Assembly: GCF_004614235.1 (NCBI RefSeq)
Contig: NZ_SPVH01000006.1
Coordinates: 1,116,001 to 1,180,000 of the forward strand
Direction of reading: 5' to 3'
Length of the DNA: 64,000 nucleotides
Origin: Brevundimonas intermedia
GTDB lineage: Bacteria; Pseudomonadota; Alphaproteobacteria; Caulobacterales; Caulobacteraceae
Shown here: positions 38,006-47,068 of the stretch, piece after piece
Layout of the letters: every line of letters begins with the position of its first letter
How positions within the stretch are numbered: the stretch's first letter is position 1
Program-made: the position numbers and the translations under genes
Notes under the pieces: generated by a model
Database searches by the model: none
Told to the model about the DNA's origin: nothing
Seen by the model: only the letters and a program-made list of their open reading frames with translations

Positions 38006-39091
38006 TCAGTCGCGGAACAGCAGCGATCCGTCGCCGTAGGAATAGAAGCGATAGCCGTCGGCGATGGCGTGGGCGTAGGCCGCCTTCATCGTCGCGCTGC
38101 CCGCAAAGGCGCTGACCAGCATGAACAGCGTCGATTTCGGCAGGTGGAAGTTGGTCATCAATATATCGACCGCCCGGAACCGATAGCCCGGCGTTATGAA
38201 AATGGCCGTGTCGCCGTGGAAGGGCTTGATCTCGCCGTCCTCGGTCGTTGCGCTTTCCAGCAGGCGCAAGCTGGTGGTGCCGACGCAGACGATGCGTCCG
38301 CCGTTTGTATGGACGGCGTTCAGGGCGGCGGCGGTCTCAGGCGACACCTCGCCCCATTCGCTGTGCATCTTGTGGTCGGCCAGATCGTCGGCCTTGACCG
38401 GCAGGAAGGTGCCGGCGCCGACGTGCAGGGTGACGGCGTGGGTCGAGACGCCCTTGGCGCGGATGGCGTCGAGCAGCGCCGGGGTGAAATGCAGGCCGGC
38501 GGTCGGGGCGGCGACCGACCCGTCATGTTCGGCGAAGACGGTCTGATAGTCGGACCGGTCGCGGTCGTCCTCGGGCCTTTTGGCGGCGATATAGGGAGGC
38601 AGGGGCATGACCCCCACGTCGCGGATGGCGTCATCCAGGGCCGGGCCGGATAGGTCGAACGTCAGGGTGATCAGACCGTCGTCGCCCTTGGCCGTGACGG
38701 TGGCGTCCAGACGGCCCAGGTCGCAGGCGGCTTCTGAGGCGAGGCCGAACCTTATCCGGTCGCCCGGCTTGATGCGCTTGCCCGGCTTCATGAAGGCGGA
38801 CCAGACGTCGGGAGCGTCGCGGTGGTGCAGCGTCGCCTCGACCTCGACCGTCAGGGTTTCACCCTCGGCGCCAATGCGCTGGCGCACGCCCGACAGACGG
38901 GCGGGGATGACACGCGTGTCGTTGAACACCAGGGCGTCGCCGGGTCGCAGGAAGTCGGGCAGGTCACGGATGACCCGATCCTCCAGCGCGCCGCCCTTCA
39001 CGACCAGCAGGCGAGCGGAATCGCGCGGATCGGCCGGACGCAGCGCAATCCGCTCTTCAGGCAGGTCGAAATCGAAATCGGCGGTCTTCAT
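38006..39091 (-). CDS. queA: S-adenosylmethionine:tRNA ribosyltransferase-isomerase QueA
   Basis: QueA transfers the ribosyl part of SAM to preQ1 in tRNA to make epoxyqueuosine. The 361 residues start at [30 protein letters not shown] (ATG 39091); the frame extends upstream to 39529 with no family match. Other markers are [25 protein letters not shown] and [19 protein letters not shown]. The queCED operon for preQ0 is 13 kb away in the same window; tgt and queF are not seen. Confidence 0.97.
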   Translation of the reverse strand: MKTADFDFDLPEERIALRPADPRDSARLLVVKGGALEDRVIRDLPDFLRPGDALVFNDTRVIPARLSGVRQRIGAEGETLTVEVEATLHHRDAPDVWSAFMKPGKRIKPGDRIRFGLASEAACDLGRLDATVTAKGDDGLITLTFDLSGPALDDAIRDVGVMPLPPYIAAKRPEDDRDRSDYQTVFAEHDGSVAAPTAGLHFTPALLDAIRAKGVSTHAVTLHVGAGTFLPVKADDLADHKMHSEWGEVSPETAAALNAVHTNGGRIVCVGTTSLRLLESATTEDGEIKPFHGDTAIFITPGYRFRAVDILMTNFHLPKSTLFMLVSAFAGSATMKAAYAHAIADGYRFYSYGDGSLLFRD

Positions 39092-39150
39092 CGGGCGCTC
39101 TATACGAGCGTCGGAAGGCCTGCGCCATGATTTGGCGGAAGGGAAAAGGT

Positions 39151-39693
39151 CTATCGCGGCGGAGATTTTACAAGGGCGTAGCAAGCGCTTGGCCCGGCGA
39201 GTTCTTCCAACTGAGGACGCGCTTCCCAATTCGACAAAGTCGCCTCGTGGCTTAGGCCTGTCCGACGCAGCACCGCAGCCGATGCTATGTTGCCGGGGTG
39301 ACACGTCGCCCAGACGCGCATGATAGAGGGCTGGGCGATCGTCCATCCCACTACGGCGGATGTGGCCTCGGTAGCGAAGCCGTTTCCCCAAAAGGCCTCC
39401 GCAAAAATATAGCCAAAGTCGGCCTTGGGCGGAGATAGGCGTAGTTCGAGAACACCCATGAAACGTTCCGACATCCTCTCGGTGACGGCCCAAGGAAAGG
39501 CTGAGCCCGCAACCCAACAGGCCTCGCATCTCTCCGCGAATTCTAGGCTGTCACCTATGTCTTGATGTCTTTGGAAGGGCATGAAGCGGGTCTCGGCCAC
39601 CCCGCTAGTGTACTGATAGATGTCCCCAGCATCCGATCGCTTGACTGGACGTAGACGCAATCGCTCGGTTTCAAATATCTCAGGTGCCCGCAT
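39151..39693 (-). CDS. GNAT acetyltransferase, RimJ/RimL type
   Basis: A 180-residue N-acetyltransferase. It starts [28 protein letters not shown], and has the acetyl-CoA region [25 protein letters not shown] and the closing RRTGLSHEA. Substrates of this group include ribosomal N-termini, antibiotics and amino acids; none is indicated here. ATG 39693 is preferred over the upstream ATG at 39729. Its base composition appears less GC-rich than neighbours, a possible sign of recent transfer, though I did not measure it. Confidence 0.85.
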   Translation of the reverse strand: MRAPEIFETERLRLRPVKRSDAGDIYQYTSGVAETRFMPFQRHQDIGDSLEFAERCEACWVAGSAFPWAVTERMSERFMGVLELRLSPPKADFGYIFAEAFWGNGFATEATSAVVGWTIAQPSIMRVWATCHPGNIASAAVLRRTGLSHEATLSNWEARPQLEELAGPSACYALVKSPPR

Positions 39694-39744
39694 TTCCGGA
39701 CGATAAACGCACGCGTCGAGGTGGCGCAATCGAGAGCGCTGCGT

Positions 39745-41031
39745 TCACTTAAACCCCGGCGCAAACGCGCCCGCCCAAGCGCCGTAGCGGTTCAGAGACA
39801 GGTCGTGCGCGTCGATCTCGGGCGACCGGCCGTCGATCATGTCGGCCAGCACGCGGGCCGAGCCGCAGGACATGGTCCAGCCCAGGGTTCCGTGGCCGGT
39901 GTTTAGATAGAGACCGGGGATCTTGGTCGCGCCGATGACGGGCGTGCCGTCCGGCGTCATGGGGCGCAGGCCGGACCAGTAGCTGGCGCCCGCCAGATCG
40001 CCGCCGCCGGGGAACAGGCTGCCGACGGAATGGGCCAGGGTTTCGCGGCGCAGGGCGGGCAGGGTGTTGTTGTAGCCCGACAGTTCCGCCATGCCGCCCA
40101 CCCGGATGCGGTCGCCCAGGCGAGTGATCGCCACCTTGTAGCTTTCGTCCATCACGGTGGAGACGGGCGCGCGGTCGGCGTCCAGGATCCGGGCCGTGAT
40201 CGAATAGCCCTTCACCGGATAGACCGGCAGATCGAGGCCCAGGGGCTTGGCCATCATCGGCGAATAGGAACCCAGCGCCAGGACGACCAGATCGGCGGTC
40301 AGGGCGCCCTTGCTGGTCAGGGCGCCGGTCGCGCGACCGTCGGTGGTCGTGATGGCGTGGATTTCGGTCTCGTGATGGAAGACCACGCCCCGCTCCGCCG
40401 CCAGCTTCGCAAGGGCGTTGGTGAACAGGAAACAGTCGCCGGTCTCGTCGTGCGGCAGGCGTAGACCCCCGACGAAATCGACATCGGAGGCGGCCAGACC
40501 CGGCTCCGCAGCGATGCATCCGGCGCGGTCCAGAACCTCGCAAGGGACGCCCGCGGCCTTCAGCACGTCCACGTCCTTGTGCACGTCGGCCAGCTGTTTT
40601 TCGGTGCGGAACAGCTGCAGCGTGCCCTGCTGGCGGCCGTCATAGGCGATGTCGGTGTCGCGGCGCAGCAGGTCCAGCTGATCGCGGCTGTATTCGGCCA
40701 GGCGCACCATGCGGCTCTTGTTCAGCGCATAGCGGTCGTGGGTGCAGTTGCGCAGCATGGCCAGCGTCCAGCGCACCATGGCCATGTCCAGACGGGGGCG
40801 CACGATCAGCGGGGCGTGGCGCATCAGCAGCCACTTCATCGCCTTGACCGGGATCGACGGCGCGGCCCAGGGCGCGGAATAGCCGGGGGAGATCTGAGCC
40901 GCGTTGGCGAAGCTGGTTTCCAGCGCCGGACCGGCCTGGCGATCGACCACCGTGACCTCATGCCCCGCCTGGCTGAGATACCAGGCGGTGGTGACGCCGA
41001 TGACGCCGGAACCCAGAACCAGAACCTGCAT
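39745..41031 (-). CDS. dadA: D-amino acid dehydrogenase small subunit
   Basis: A 428-residue FAD enzyme that oxidises D-amino acids (chiefly D-alanine) to 2-oxoacids and ammonia via an imine, feeding electrons to the respiratory chain. The dinucleotide fold is [21 protein letters not shown] at the N-terminus, and [18 protein letters not shown] and [19 protein letters not shown] at the C-terminus are the DadA signature. ATG 41031 is used; a longer open frame to 41571 lacks homology. It diverges from an Lrp-type regulator, the usual arrangement for dad control. Confidence 0.95.
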   Translation of the reverse strand: MQVLVLGSGVIGVTTAWYLSQAGHEVTVVDRQAGPALETSFANAAQISPGYSAPWAAPSIPVKAMKWLLMRHAPLIVRPRLDMAMVRWTLAMLRNCTHDRYALNKSRMVRLAEYSRDQLDLLRRDTDIAYDGRQQGTLQLFRTEKQLADVHKDVDVLKAAGVPCEVLDRAGCIAAEPGLAASDVDFVGGLRLPHDETGDCFLFTNALAKLAAERGVVFHHETEIHAITTTDGRATGALTSKGALTADLVVLALGSYSPMMAKPLGLDLPVYPVKGYSITARILDADRAPVSTVMDESYKVAITRLGDRIRVGGMAELSGYNNTLPALRRETLAHSVGSLFPGGGDLAGASYWSGLRPMTPDGTPVIGATKIPGLYLNTGHGTLGWTMSCGSARVLADMIDGRSPEIDAHDLSLNRYGAWAGAFAPGFK

Positions 41032-41101
41032 GTGACGCTTCCGAACCGTGTTGATTGTGGGCGAAGTTACCCTCGCATCGTTCGATGATCCTGCCTGTTT
41101 G

Positions 41102-41146
41102 CGCAATGATCTGCGGCTGGTAGATATGAAACGCAATAATCTGCGG
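41102..41146. promoter_or_regulatory. Paired direct repeats in the dadA/lrp intergenic region
   Basis: CGCAATGATCTGCGG (41102-41116) and CGCAATAATCTGCGG (41132-41146) differ by one base and start exactly 30 bases apart, near three helical turns. They lie in the 132-bp gap between divergent dadA and its Lrp-type neighbour and are the obvious candidate binding sites for that regulator. Confidence 0.55.
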
Positions 41147-41163
41147 TCGAAAGGCGGAAACTT

Positions 41164-41613
41164 GTGACCCTGCTTGATCCTATCGACCAGCGCATTCTTC
41201 AACGGCTTCGCGCTGATGGCCGCGTGAGCAACGCAGACCTGGCCTCTGCGATCGGTCTGTCGCCGTCGGCGTGCCTGCGCCGGGTGCGACGGCTTGAGGA
41301 ACGCGGCGTGATCCGGGGCTATGCCGCCGTCCTGGCCAACGACGCCGACGACGGGGTGGTGGCCTATGTCGAGATCACGCTGGAGAAACAGACCGACGAC
41401 CATATGCGTCGGTTCGAGGCGGCGGTGCGCAACCATCCCGAAATCCGCGACTGCTATCTGATGGCGGGCGAGGCGGACTATATCGTGCGGGCCGTTGCGC
41501 CCGACATCGCGGCCTATGAGGTGATCCACAAGGATGTGCTGTCTCGCCTGCCGGGGGTGTCGCGCATCCACTCCAGCCTGGCGATCCGAAACGTTCTGGC
41601 GGCGCGCGGCTGA
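41164..41613 (+). CDS. Lrp/AsnC family regulator, probable dad regulator
   Basis: A 149-residue feast/famine regulator. The helix-turn-helix is at about 4-60 ([43 protein letters not shown]), and the RAM ligand-binding domain follows ([15 protein letters not shown]... [15 protein letters not shown]). The start is GTG 41164. Divergence from dadA and the direct repeats between them suggest it controls dadA in response to an amino acid such as alanine, but that is inference. Confidence 0.92.
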   Translation: MTLLDPIDQRILQRLRADGRVSNADLASAIGLSPSACLRRVRRLEERGVIRGYAAVLANDADDGVVAYVEITLEKQTDDHMRRFEAAVRNHPEIRDCYLMAGEADYIVRAVAPDIAAYEVIHKDVLSRLPGVSRIHSSLAIRNVLAARG

Positions 41614-41643
41614 ACCCTCGCCGTCGTGCGGTGTTCACACGGC

Positions 41644-42120
41644 ATGAAGATCACCGAACTGTTGCCCTCCGCCCTCATCGGCGCCGTCTCCAGCGCCCGA
41701 TCCATGACCCCGATGGCGGCCATCGCGGCGGCCGAGTTGGCGCACAAGCCGACGCCGGGCCGGGTCTTCCTGTTGAACCAGCCGCTGTTCAAGTTCGGCG
41801 CCCTGGCTATGGGCGTCGGCGAGCTGCTGGGCGACAAGATGAAGTCGGCGCCCGACCGCACCGTCTTCCTGGGCCTGTTGGCGCGAGTAATGAGCGCGGG
41901 GATCGCGGGGTCGGCCCTGGCGCCGCACGGCAAGGAAAAGCTGGGCGCTGGCGTCGCCGTCGCGACCGCCGTGCCGCTGGCCTATCTGACCCTGGCCGGT
42001 CGCAAGAAGGCCATGGCTCGTATCGGCCAGACGAAAAGCGGACTCATCGAGGACGCCCTGATCGTCGGGGCGGGCGCTCTGGTCGTCGGTCTGACGGTCG
42101 CGCGGTTCAACCGGCGCTAA
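41644..42120 (+). CDS. DUF4126-type membrane protein
   Basis: A 158-residue hydrophobic protein with about four spans. It starts MKITELLPSALIGAVSSARSMTPMAAIAA; the RSMTP motif and Gly-rich hydrophobic spans recall DUF4126. No function is known. It lies 30 bp after the Lrp-type gene and 59 bp before the RidA gene on the same strand, so cotranscription with both is plausible. Confidence 0.75.
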   Translation: MKITELLPSALIGAVSSARSMTPMAAIAAAELAHKPTPGRVFLLNQPLFKFGALAMGVGELLGDKMKSAPDRTVFLGLLARVMSAGIAGSALAPHGKEKLGAGVAVATAVPLAYLTLAGRKKAMARIGQTKSGLIEDALIVGAGALVVGLTVARFNRR

Positions 42121-42179
42121 ACGCTCGACAGTCGGGCGCATGCGGCGATAGGTGAGGCGGCGTTTCAAAGGACCTCGCC

Positions 42180-42524
42180 ATGATCACCCGTATTCAGCCC
42201 GGCGCCCGCATGAGCGAAGCCGTCATCCACGGCGACACCATCTATCTGGCCGGCCAGGTCGGAGAGCCGGGCGACGACGTCATCGCCCAGACGAAGACGG
42301 CCTTGGCCGAGGTCGAGGCCTTGCTGGCCGAGGCGGGCAGCGACAAGTCCAAAATCCTGATGGCCCAGATCTGGCTGGCCGACATCGGTGATTTCGACGC
42401 GATGAACAGCGTGTGGGACGCCTGGGTCGACACCGCCAATCCGCCGGCCCGCGCCACAGGCGAGAGCCGGCTGGCGTCGCCGGACTATCTGGTCGAAGTC
42501 ATCGTGATCGCCGCCAAGGGTTGA
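42180..42524 (+). CDS. RidA family protein
   Basis: A 114-residue protein of the YjgF/YER057c/UK114 family: VIHGDTIYLAGQVGEPGDDVIAQTKTALAEVEALLAEAG, with the conserved N and R of TANPPARATGES. The subgroup is the short DUF-type RidA-like one (Rid4-7) rather than canonical RidA by its start. RidA hydrolyses reactive enamine/imine products of amino acid metabolism. Its closeness to dadA, which makes imines, is suggestive. Confidence 0.85.
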   Translation: MITRIQPGARMSEAVIHGDTIYLAGQVGEPGDDVIAQTKTALAEVEALLAEAGSDKSKILMAQIWLADIGDFDAMNSVWDAWVDTANPPARATGESRLASPDYLVEVIVIAAKG

Positions 42525-42536
42525 AGCTCTAAAACC

Positions 42537-42668
42537 CGTCAACCTCGGGCTTGTCCCGAGGGCCCACAGCTGACACGGACCCGAACGCGACCGGACCAAC
42601 GACCTGCCAACCGCCATCGCTCGAAATTCGCGGACAAGTGGACCCTCGGGACAAGCCCGAGGGTGACG
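42537..42668. repeat. Palindromic intergenic element (GGGCTTGTCCCG type)
   Basis: Two 31-bp arms (42537-42567 and 42638-42668) are inverted copies with two mismatches; each is in itself a palindrome around CCTCGGGCTTGTCCCGAGG. Seventy bases lie between. The element fills most of the gap between the RidA gene and lysS. Confidence 0.85.
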
Positions 42669-42724
42669 GAGCGCGGAAAGGATAAGGCGTTGACCCCGCG
42701 AGTTGCAGACTGCAAACCGCCGAC

Positions 42725-44401
42725 ATGTTGCAGAACCTCGAAACCCTCGCCCGCGAGGCCAAGTCCTGGCCGTTCGAACAAGCCCGCAATCTGCTGGCCC
42801 ATGTGCTGAAGAAGCGCCTGACCGACGCCGAGCGGGACGCGGCCAAACTGCTGATCGACGCGGGCAAGTCGGACGAGGCGCTGGCGACCTTCCCGGCGCT
42901 GCAACGGGCGGTGATCCTTGAGACCGGTTATGGCCCGTCGGGCCTGCCGCACATGGGCACCTTCGGCGAGGTGGCGCGCACGACCATGGTGCGCAACGCC
43001 TTTCGCGCCCTGACGGGCGATCATTGGCCGACGCGCCTGATCGCCTTCAGCGACGACATGGACGGGCTGCGCAAGGTGCCCGAGGGCATCCCGAATCCGG
43101 AAATGCTGCGCGAAGACCTGCACCTGTCGCTGACGCGTGTGCGCGACCCGTTCGGCACGCATGACAGTTTCGGGGCGCACAACAACGCGCGGCTGCAGGC
43201 CTTCCTGGATTCGTTCGGCTTCGACTACGAGTTCATGAGCTCGACCGAGACCTACAAGTCCGGCCGGTTCGACGCGACGCTGCTGACCCTGCTGGAGCGG
43301 TTCGACGCCGTCATGGCCATCATGCTGCCGACCCTGGGCGAGGAGCGGCGCGCGACCTATTCGCCTTTCCTGCCGGTCAGCCCGATCACCGGCCATGTGC
43401 TGCAGGTCCCGACCCTGGCGCGCGACGTCGAGAAGGGTACGATCACCTTCGAGGATCCGGCCGGCGAACCGGGCAACCGCACCGAGGTTCCGGTCACCGG
43501 CGGCCATGTGAAGCTGCAATGGAAGCCCGATTGGGCCATGCGCTGGGTCGCGCTGGACGTCGACTACGAGATGTCGGGCAAGGACCTGATCGAGAGCGTG
43601 CGCGAGTCGTCGAAGCTGTGCCGCGCCCTGGGCGGCACGCCGCCGGAAGGCTTCAACTACGAGCTCTTCCTCGACATCGAAGGCAAGAAGATCTCCAAGT
43701 CCAAGGGCAACGGCCTGACGATGGACGAGTGGCTGCGCTACGGCACGCCCGAGAGCCTGAGCTGGTACATGTTCCAGTCGCCGAAGTCGGCCAAGAGCCT
43801 GCACTTCAACGTCATTCCGCGCGCCATCGACGACTATCTGGCCTTCATCGAGAGCTACAAGACGCAGGAGCCGGCCAAGCGGATCGACAACGCCGTCTGG
43901 TCGATCCATGCGGGCGATCCGCCGACCCACACCTCGCCGGTGTCGTTCGCGTTGTTGCTGAATTTGGTCGGTGTAGCCAACGCCTCGACCAAGGACCAGC
44001 TGTGGGCCTATTTCGCCAAATACCTGCCCGAGGCGACGCCGCAGAACGAGCCTCTGCTGGACCGGCTGATGGGGTCGGCGCTGAACTATTACGAGGACTT
44101 CGTGAAGCCCTCGAAGTCGTACCGCCTGCCGGACGACAAGGAGAAGGCGGCGCTGCTGGACCTGGCGGAGCGGCTGAAGGCCCTGCCTGCGGACACGACC
44201 GACGGCGAACTGATCCAGAGCGAGGTCTATGCCGTGGGCAAGGCGCATGCGTTCGAGCCGCTGCGGGCCTGGTTCGGGGCGCTGTACGAGGTGCTGCTGG
44301 GTGCCAGCCAGGGGCCGCGCTTCGGCTCGTTCGCGGCTATCTACGGGCTGCCGCAGACCATCGAACTTATCCAGGCGGGGGCGAACGGGAAACTTGCGTA
44401 A
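42725..44401 (+). CDS. lysS: Lysyl-tRNA synthetase, class I
   Basis: A 558-residue class I enzyme that charges tRNA-Lys; unrelated to the class II LysRS of E. coli but normal in many alphaproteobacteria. The HIGH equivalent is in GPSGLPHMGTF (70-80) and the KMSKS equivalent KISKSKG is at 322-328. No class II lysS is in the window. The start ATG 42725 follows a repeat; a weak hairpin follows the stop. Confidence 0.96.
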   Translation: MLQNLETLAREAKSWPFEQARNLLAHVLKKRLTDAERDAAKLLIDAGKSDEALATFPALQRAVILETGYGPSGLPHMGTFGEVARTTMVRNAFRALTGDHWPTRLIAFSDDMDGLRKVPEGIPNPEMLREDLHLSLTRVRDPFGTHDSFGAHNNARLQAFLDSFGFDYEFMSSTETYKSGRFDATLLTLLERFDAVMAIMLPTLGEERRATYSPFLPVSPITGHVLQVPTLARDVEKGTITFEDPAGEPGNRTEVPVTGGHVKLQWKPDWAMRWVALDVDYEMSGKDLIESVRESSKLCRALGGTPPEGFNYELFLDIEGKKISKSKGNGLTMDEWLRYGTPESLSWYMFQSPKSAKSLHFNVIPRAIDDYLAFIESYKTQEPAKRIDNAVWSIHAGDPPTHTSPVSFALLLNLVGVANASTKDQLWAYFAKYLPEATPQNEPLLDRLMGSALNYYEDFVKPSKSYRLPDDKEKAALLDLAERLKALPADTTDGELIQSEVYAVGKAHAFEPLRAWFGALYEVLLGASQGPRFGSFAAIYGLPQTIELIQAGANGKLA

Positions 44402-44402
44402 C

Positions 44403-44418
44403 CCTGATTTTGGTCAGG
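44403..44418 (+). terminator. Weak hairpin after lysS
   Basis: CCTGA (44403-44407) pairs with TCAGG (44414-44418) followed by ATTGTT, directly after the lysS stop. A short stem makes this doubtful. Confidence 0.3.
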
Positions 44419-44467
44419 ATTGTTAACCCTGGACGTTTTGGATGGGCGCGTAGCCGGGGAGGCGACG

Positions 44468-44857
44468 TTGCGTTACGAAATCGACGAGGCCGCGCGGATA
44501 TTGTGGTTGGATCTGGTCTCGGCTGGATCAGCCGACAAGGTGCTGACGGCGACGGTGACTCTGATCGCAGACCGGCCGGAGCTTTGCAGCTGGGACTGGA
44601 TCGTCGAATGCGAGCCGATACCAGATGACGCGACGATCCAGCACTTGGGCAAGCTTGCAGAGGCGTGGGGGCCGCCGCCAAGTGATGAGGCTGTGACGGT
44701 CTTTGTGACCCACGATCGCCTGCTTTATTTGTGGGCGCGGGTGCTGGATTTTCAGTTCGTGCGTCGCAAGCATTTGATCGAGCGGGACGTCGAGGCGGCG
44801 CGACGGCTGGTCGAGCGTCGGCGAACGGCGCGGGCAACCAAGATGAACGGAAAATAA
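44468..44857 (+). CDS. Hypothetical protein, STAS/SpoIIAA-like fold suspected
   Basis: A 129-residue protein I cannot name. The start is probably TTG 44468, with GGGGAGG 5 bases upstream; an earlier in-frame TTG at 44420 lacks a site. The alternation in RYEIDEAARILWLDLVSAGSAD and DWIVECEPIP, then a helical TIQHLGKLAEAWG and VFVTHDRLLYLWARVLDFQF, resembles STAS-like proteins of Caulobacterales, but weakly. The tail is a basic helix (EAARRLVERRRTARATKMNGK). Confidence 0.6.
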   Translation: MRYEIDEAARILWLDLVSAGSADKVLTATVTLIADRPELCSWDWIVECEPIPDDATIQHLGKLAEAWGPPPSDEAVTVFVTHDRLLYLWARVLDFQFVRRKHLIERDVEAARRLVERRRTARATKMNGK

Positions 44858-44934
44858 CGGCGAAGCTCCGGGAGCCTTCAGGTTCGTCCAGGCATTCTCC
44901 TCGCATCGGCAAACGCGCTGACAGGAGAAGAGTT

Positions 44935-45408
44935 ATGTCGAACAGGATTTTCAAGACCGGTCTGGCCACGGCTGCCGCTCTGGCCGCTATGGTGACGGCC
45001 GCCCCGATGGCCGCCCAGGCTCAAGCCAATGGTGTGACCAACTGCGACGCCCCCGGGGGTCGCCAGCGTGCAGGCGCCCTGATCGGCGCCGTCGTCGGCG
45101 GCGTGGTGGGTTCCAACCTGGCCCGTAACGAGCGCACGGCCGGCACCATCGTCGGCGCCGGCGCCGGCGCGGCGGCGGGTTCGTATATCGGCTGCAACCA
45201 GCAGCGCGCGCGTGCGGCGTCTGTGTCCAACGGCTCGCAATATCGCGCTTCGTCCAACCTGCGTATCCGCAGCGGTCCCGGCACCAACTATCGCCAGGCC
45301 GGCACATTGTCGGCGGGCCAGCCCTTCACCGCTGTCGGTTCGCAGGGGGAGTGGGTCCAGATCGCCGGCGGCGGCTGGGTGAACGCCCAATACGTCACGG
45401 CCAACTAG
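44935..45408 (+). CDS. Secreted SH3-domain protein with glycine-zipper segment
   Basis: A 157-residue envelope protein. The signal peptide ends after PMAAQAQA; a glycine-zipper 2TM segment follows (GALIGAVVGGVVGSNLARNERTAGTIVGAGAGAAAGSYIG), then a bacterial SH3 domain (SSNLRIRSGPGTNYRQAGTLSAGQPFTAVG...WVQIAGGGWVNAQYV). SH3b domains bind peptidoglycan. AGGAGAAG lies 5 bases before ATG 44935, and a strong terminator follows. Confidence 0.85.
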   Translation: MSNRIFKTGLATAAALAAMVTAAPMAAQAQANGVTNCDAPGGRQRAGALIGAVVGGVVGSNLARNERTAGTIVGAGAGAAAGSYIGCNQQRARAASVSNGSQYRASSNLRIRSGPGTNYRQAGTLSAGQPFTAVGSQGEWVQIAGGGWVNAQYVTAN

Positions 45409-45428
45409 GTCTGAACGGATCACCATCG

Positions 45429-45461
45429 AAAGCCCCGTCCGGTTCGCCGGGCGGGGCTTTT
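45429..45461. terminator. Bidirectional terminator with UUCG loop
   Basis: A 14-bp stem (45429-45442 with 45447-45460, one G-T pair) closes on TTCG; it begins with AAA and ends with TTTT. It separates the SH3 gene from the convergent S24 repressor gene. Confidence 0.9.
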
Positions 45462-45472
45462 GCCTTGGTCAA

Positions 45473-46108
45473 CTACTGACTGACCCAAAGAATACGGGCC
45501 ATCCACTCGATTTCGCGGCGTGGGACGACGCGGGGTGGATAATCGGGATTGATGGAGGACAGGGTGACGGTGCGGCTGGTCAGGCTGGTCACCTCTTTGG
45601 CCACGGTCTCGCCGGTCGTCAGGCGGGCCACGACTCGATCGCCACGCCGCACGCGCGTCGCTTCCTGATCGACGATGACCCGGTCGCCCTCGCGATAGAG
45701 CGGCGACATGGAATCTCCGGTGATCTTCAGGCTGAACAAGGTGTCCTTGGCGCGCGGCAGGTCGGTCTGGTCCCAGCCTTCCCCGGTCGGCAGACCCGCA
45801 TCGTCGAAAAACCCGTCCTGTCCCGCCTTCGCCAAACCCAACAGCGGGACGGTGGCGGGTCTGTCCGGAGCATCCTCCGCGAGAATTGCAAAGTCGGCTA
45901 AGGACACGCCGGTCGCCTGAAGCACCAAGGTCATACTCTCGGTCGAAGGCCAGCGCGGACGCGGCGGATCGCCTGGACCAAAGCGTTTGGACGGATTGAA
46001 GCTGGTAGCGTCCAGACCGGCGCGGCGGGCTAGGCCGGACGGCGTCAGACCCTCGCGCCGCGCCAGATTATCGACGGCCTTCCACAGTTTGGCGTGCGAT
46101 AGCGGCAT
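45473..46108 (-). CDS. S24 family (LexA/CI-like) repressor-protease
   Basis: A 211-residue protein with an N-terminal helix-turn-helix (LARREGLTPSGLARRAGLDATSFNPSKR, 15-42) and a C-terminal S24 peptidase domain. The self-cleavage dyad is intact: S133 in GDSMSP and K171 in ETVAKEV. A candidate Ala-Gly cleavage site is at 95-96 (LAKAGQDG). Such proteins resemble phage CI and are inactivated after DNA damage through RecA; no phage genes adjoin. Targets are unknown, and it may be a domesticated repressor. Confidence 0.87.
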   Translation of the reverse strand: MPLSHAKLWKAVDNLARREGLTPSGLARRAGLDATSFNPSKRFGPGDPPRPRWPSTESMTLVLQATGVSLADFAILAEDAPDRPATVPLLGLAKAGQDGFFDDAGLPTGEGWDQTDLPRAKDTLFSLKITGDSMSPLYREGDRVIVDQEATRVRRGDRVVARLTTGETVAKEVTSLTSRTVTLSSINPDYPPRVVPRREIEWMARILWVSQ

Positions 46109-46150
46109 TGCGTCCCGGAAACCGATTCGTCCACAGGATACGATGCAGGG

Positions 46151-46594
46151 CTAGGAATTTCTACCTAGGTTCGTAGAAGCGGCTCGTCGCTCTTGCCAGG
46201 CGTAAAATGTGCCGACGATGATGCAGATTATGATGAGATAACTGGTCAGGTTCGTGACGGTATACAATGACGCTACCAATACGTTCTGGCCCGTCAATCT
46301 CATCAGCTGCGACATCACCGTGATCAGCTGTAGCCCAGCAGCCCAAACAGGCCAGGATTGTCGGTAGCGCCACGCTATGATGCAGAATGCAACCAGAACG
46401 CCGGTGTCGATCAGCAGCAATCCAACAGGGACGCCTTGAAAGCCGTCGTTTTCTTGCAAAACGAGCGATGCGAACCAGGCAAACAGGTAAGCGCCAGCCC
46501 CGAATTTTTCCGGCTTATTCCCCTTCAGAAAGGAGAACAAAGCCATGCCGACCATAAAGACGGCGCCAACAATCGCGTAAATGATGTTGAACAT
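46151..46594 (-). CDS. Small inner-membrane protein, YgjV-like, unknown
   Basis: A 147-residue protein with about five membrane spans (IIYAIVGAVFMVGMALFSF; GAYLFAWFASLVLQ; GLLLIDTGVLVAFCIIAWRY; two more after). The pattern resembles YgjV-type proteins of unknown role. Its codons use more A and T than neighbours (visible runs such as AAAATGTGCC, ATGATGAGATAACTGG on the plus strand), suggesting later acquisition. It follows the S24 repressor gene at 42 bp in the same direction. Confidence 0.65.
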   Translation of the reverse strand: MFNIIYAIVGAVFMVGMALFSFLKGNKPEKFGAGAYLFAWFASLVLQENDGFQGVPVGLLLIDTGVLVAFCIIAWRYRQSWPVWAAGLQLITVMSQLMRLTGQNVLVASLYTVTNLTSYLIIICIIVGTFYAWQERRAASTNLGRNS

Positions 46595-46685
46595 GACAAA
46601 TCGCCCCCGCGCATCACTGCGCGAGGGCGATCATGGCTGAATTTAGCTCAGACTGAAATCTCGATAAGCCAAGCTTACCAAGAAT

Positions 46686-47036
46686 TCACGCTACGCGATG
46701 GAGGTGCGTCGGCGTGAGTGCTGCCTTGGGGTCAAGCCAGTCATTGGGTTTGGCGAGCGGGCCAGCGGCATAGGCGCCGTAGCCGAGGCGGCGGTGATCT
46801 TTTTGGAGTTCGGCGTGGCAGGCCACGATGGACTCGCGCGCAGCCGACAGAGCGGCGATGGTTTCCATGGCCTTGGCTTGCGAAACCGTGCCGCTGACCG
46901 GCGACAGCGACAGGGCTGCGCGGGCGCCGATGAAGGATTGAACCAGCGTCGTCGCCTGGGTGATCGCGGCGTCGATCGCGAGTTCGGTAGCATGCAGATC
47001 GCCAGCAACGCTGGTGACGACTTCAGTGCGGTCCAT
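46686..47036 (-). CDS. Hypothetical protein (116 aa)
   Basis: An unassigned small protein, mostly helical and Ala-rich: HATELAIDAAITQATTLVQSFIGARAALSLSPVSG followed by ETIAALSAARESIVACHAELQKDHRRLGYGAYAAGPLAKP. No signal peptide or membrane span. The upstream palindrome at 47069-47090 may be its operator. The helix pair suggests a small regulator or phasin-like protein, but nothing confirms this. Confidence 0.65.
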   Translation of the reverse strand: MDRTEVVTSVAGDLHATELAIDAAITQATTLVQSFIGARAALSLSPVSGTVSQAKAMETIAALSAARESIVACHAELQKDHRRLGYGAYAAGPLAKPNDWLDPKAALTPTHLHRVA

Positions 47037-47068
47037 GAAAGCCCCTCAGATAAGGTTACGAGAGACTT

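Noticed and set aside
39151-39693. GNAT gene as an antibiotic-resistance acetyltransferase
   Set aside because: The sequence shows only the generic RimJ/RimL pattern; nothing ties it to a drug substrate.
42539-44248. A 569-residue open frame opposite lysS
   Set aside because: It is an antisense shadow; lysS is recognisable along its whole length on the plus strand.
45473-47036. Prophage remnant around the S24 repressor
   Set aside because: No integrase, structural, lysis or attachment-site sequences were seen nearby; only the repressor resembles phage proteins.
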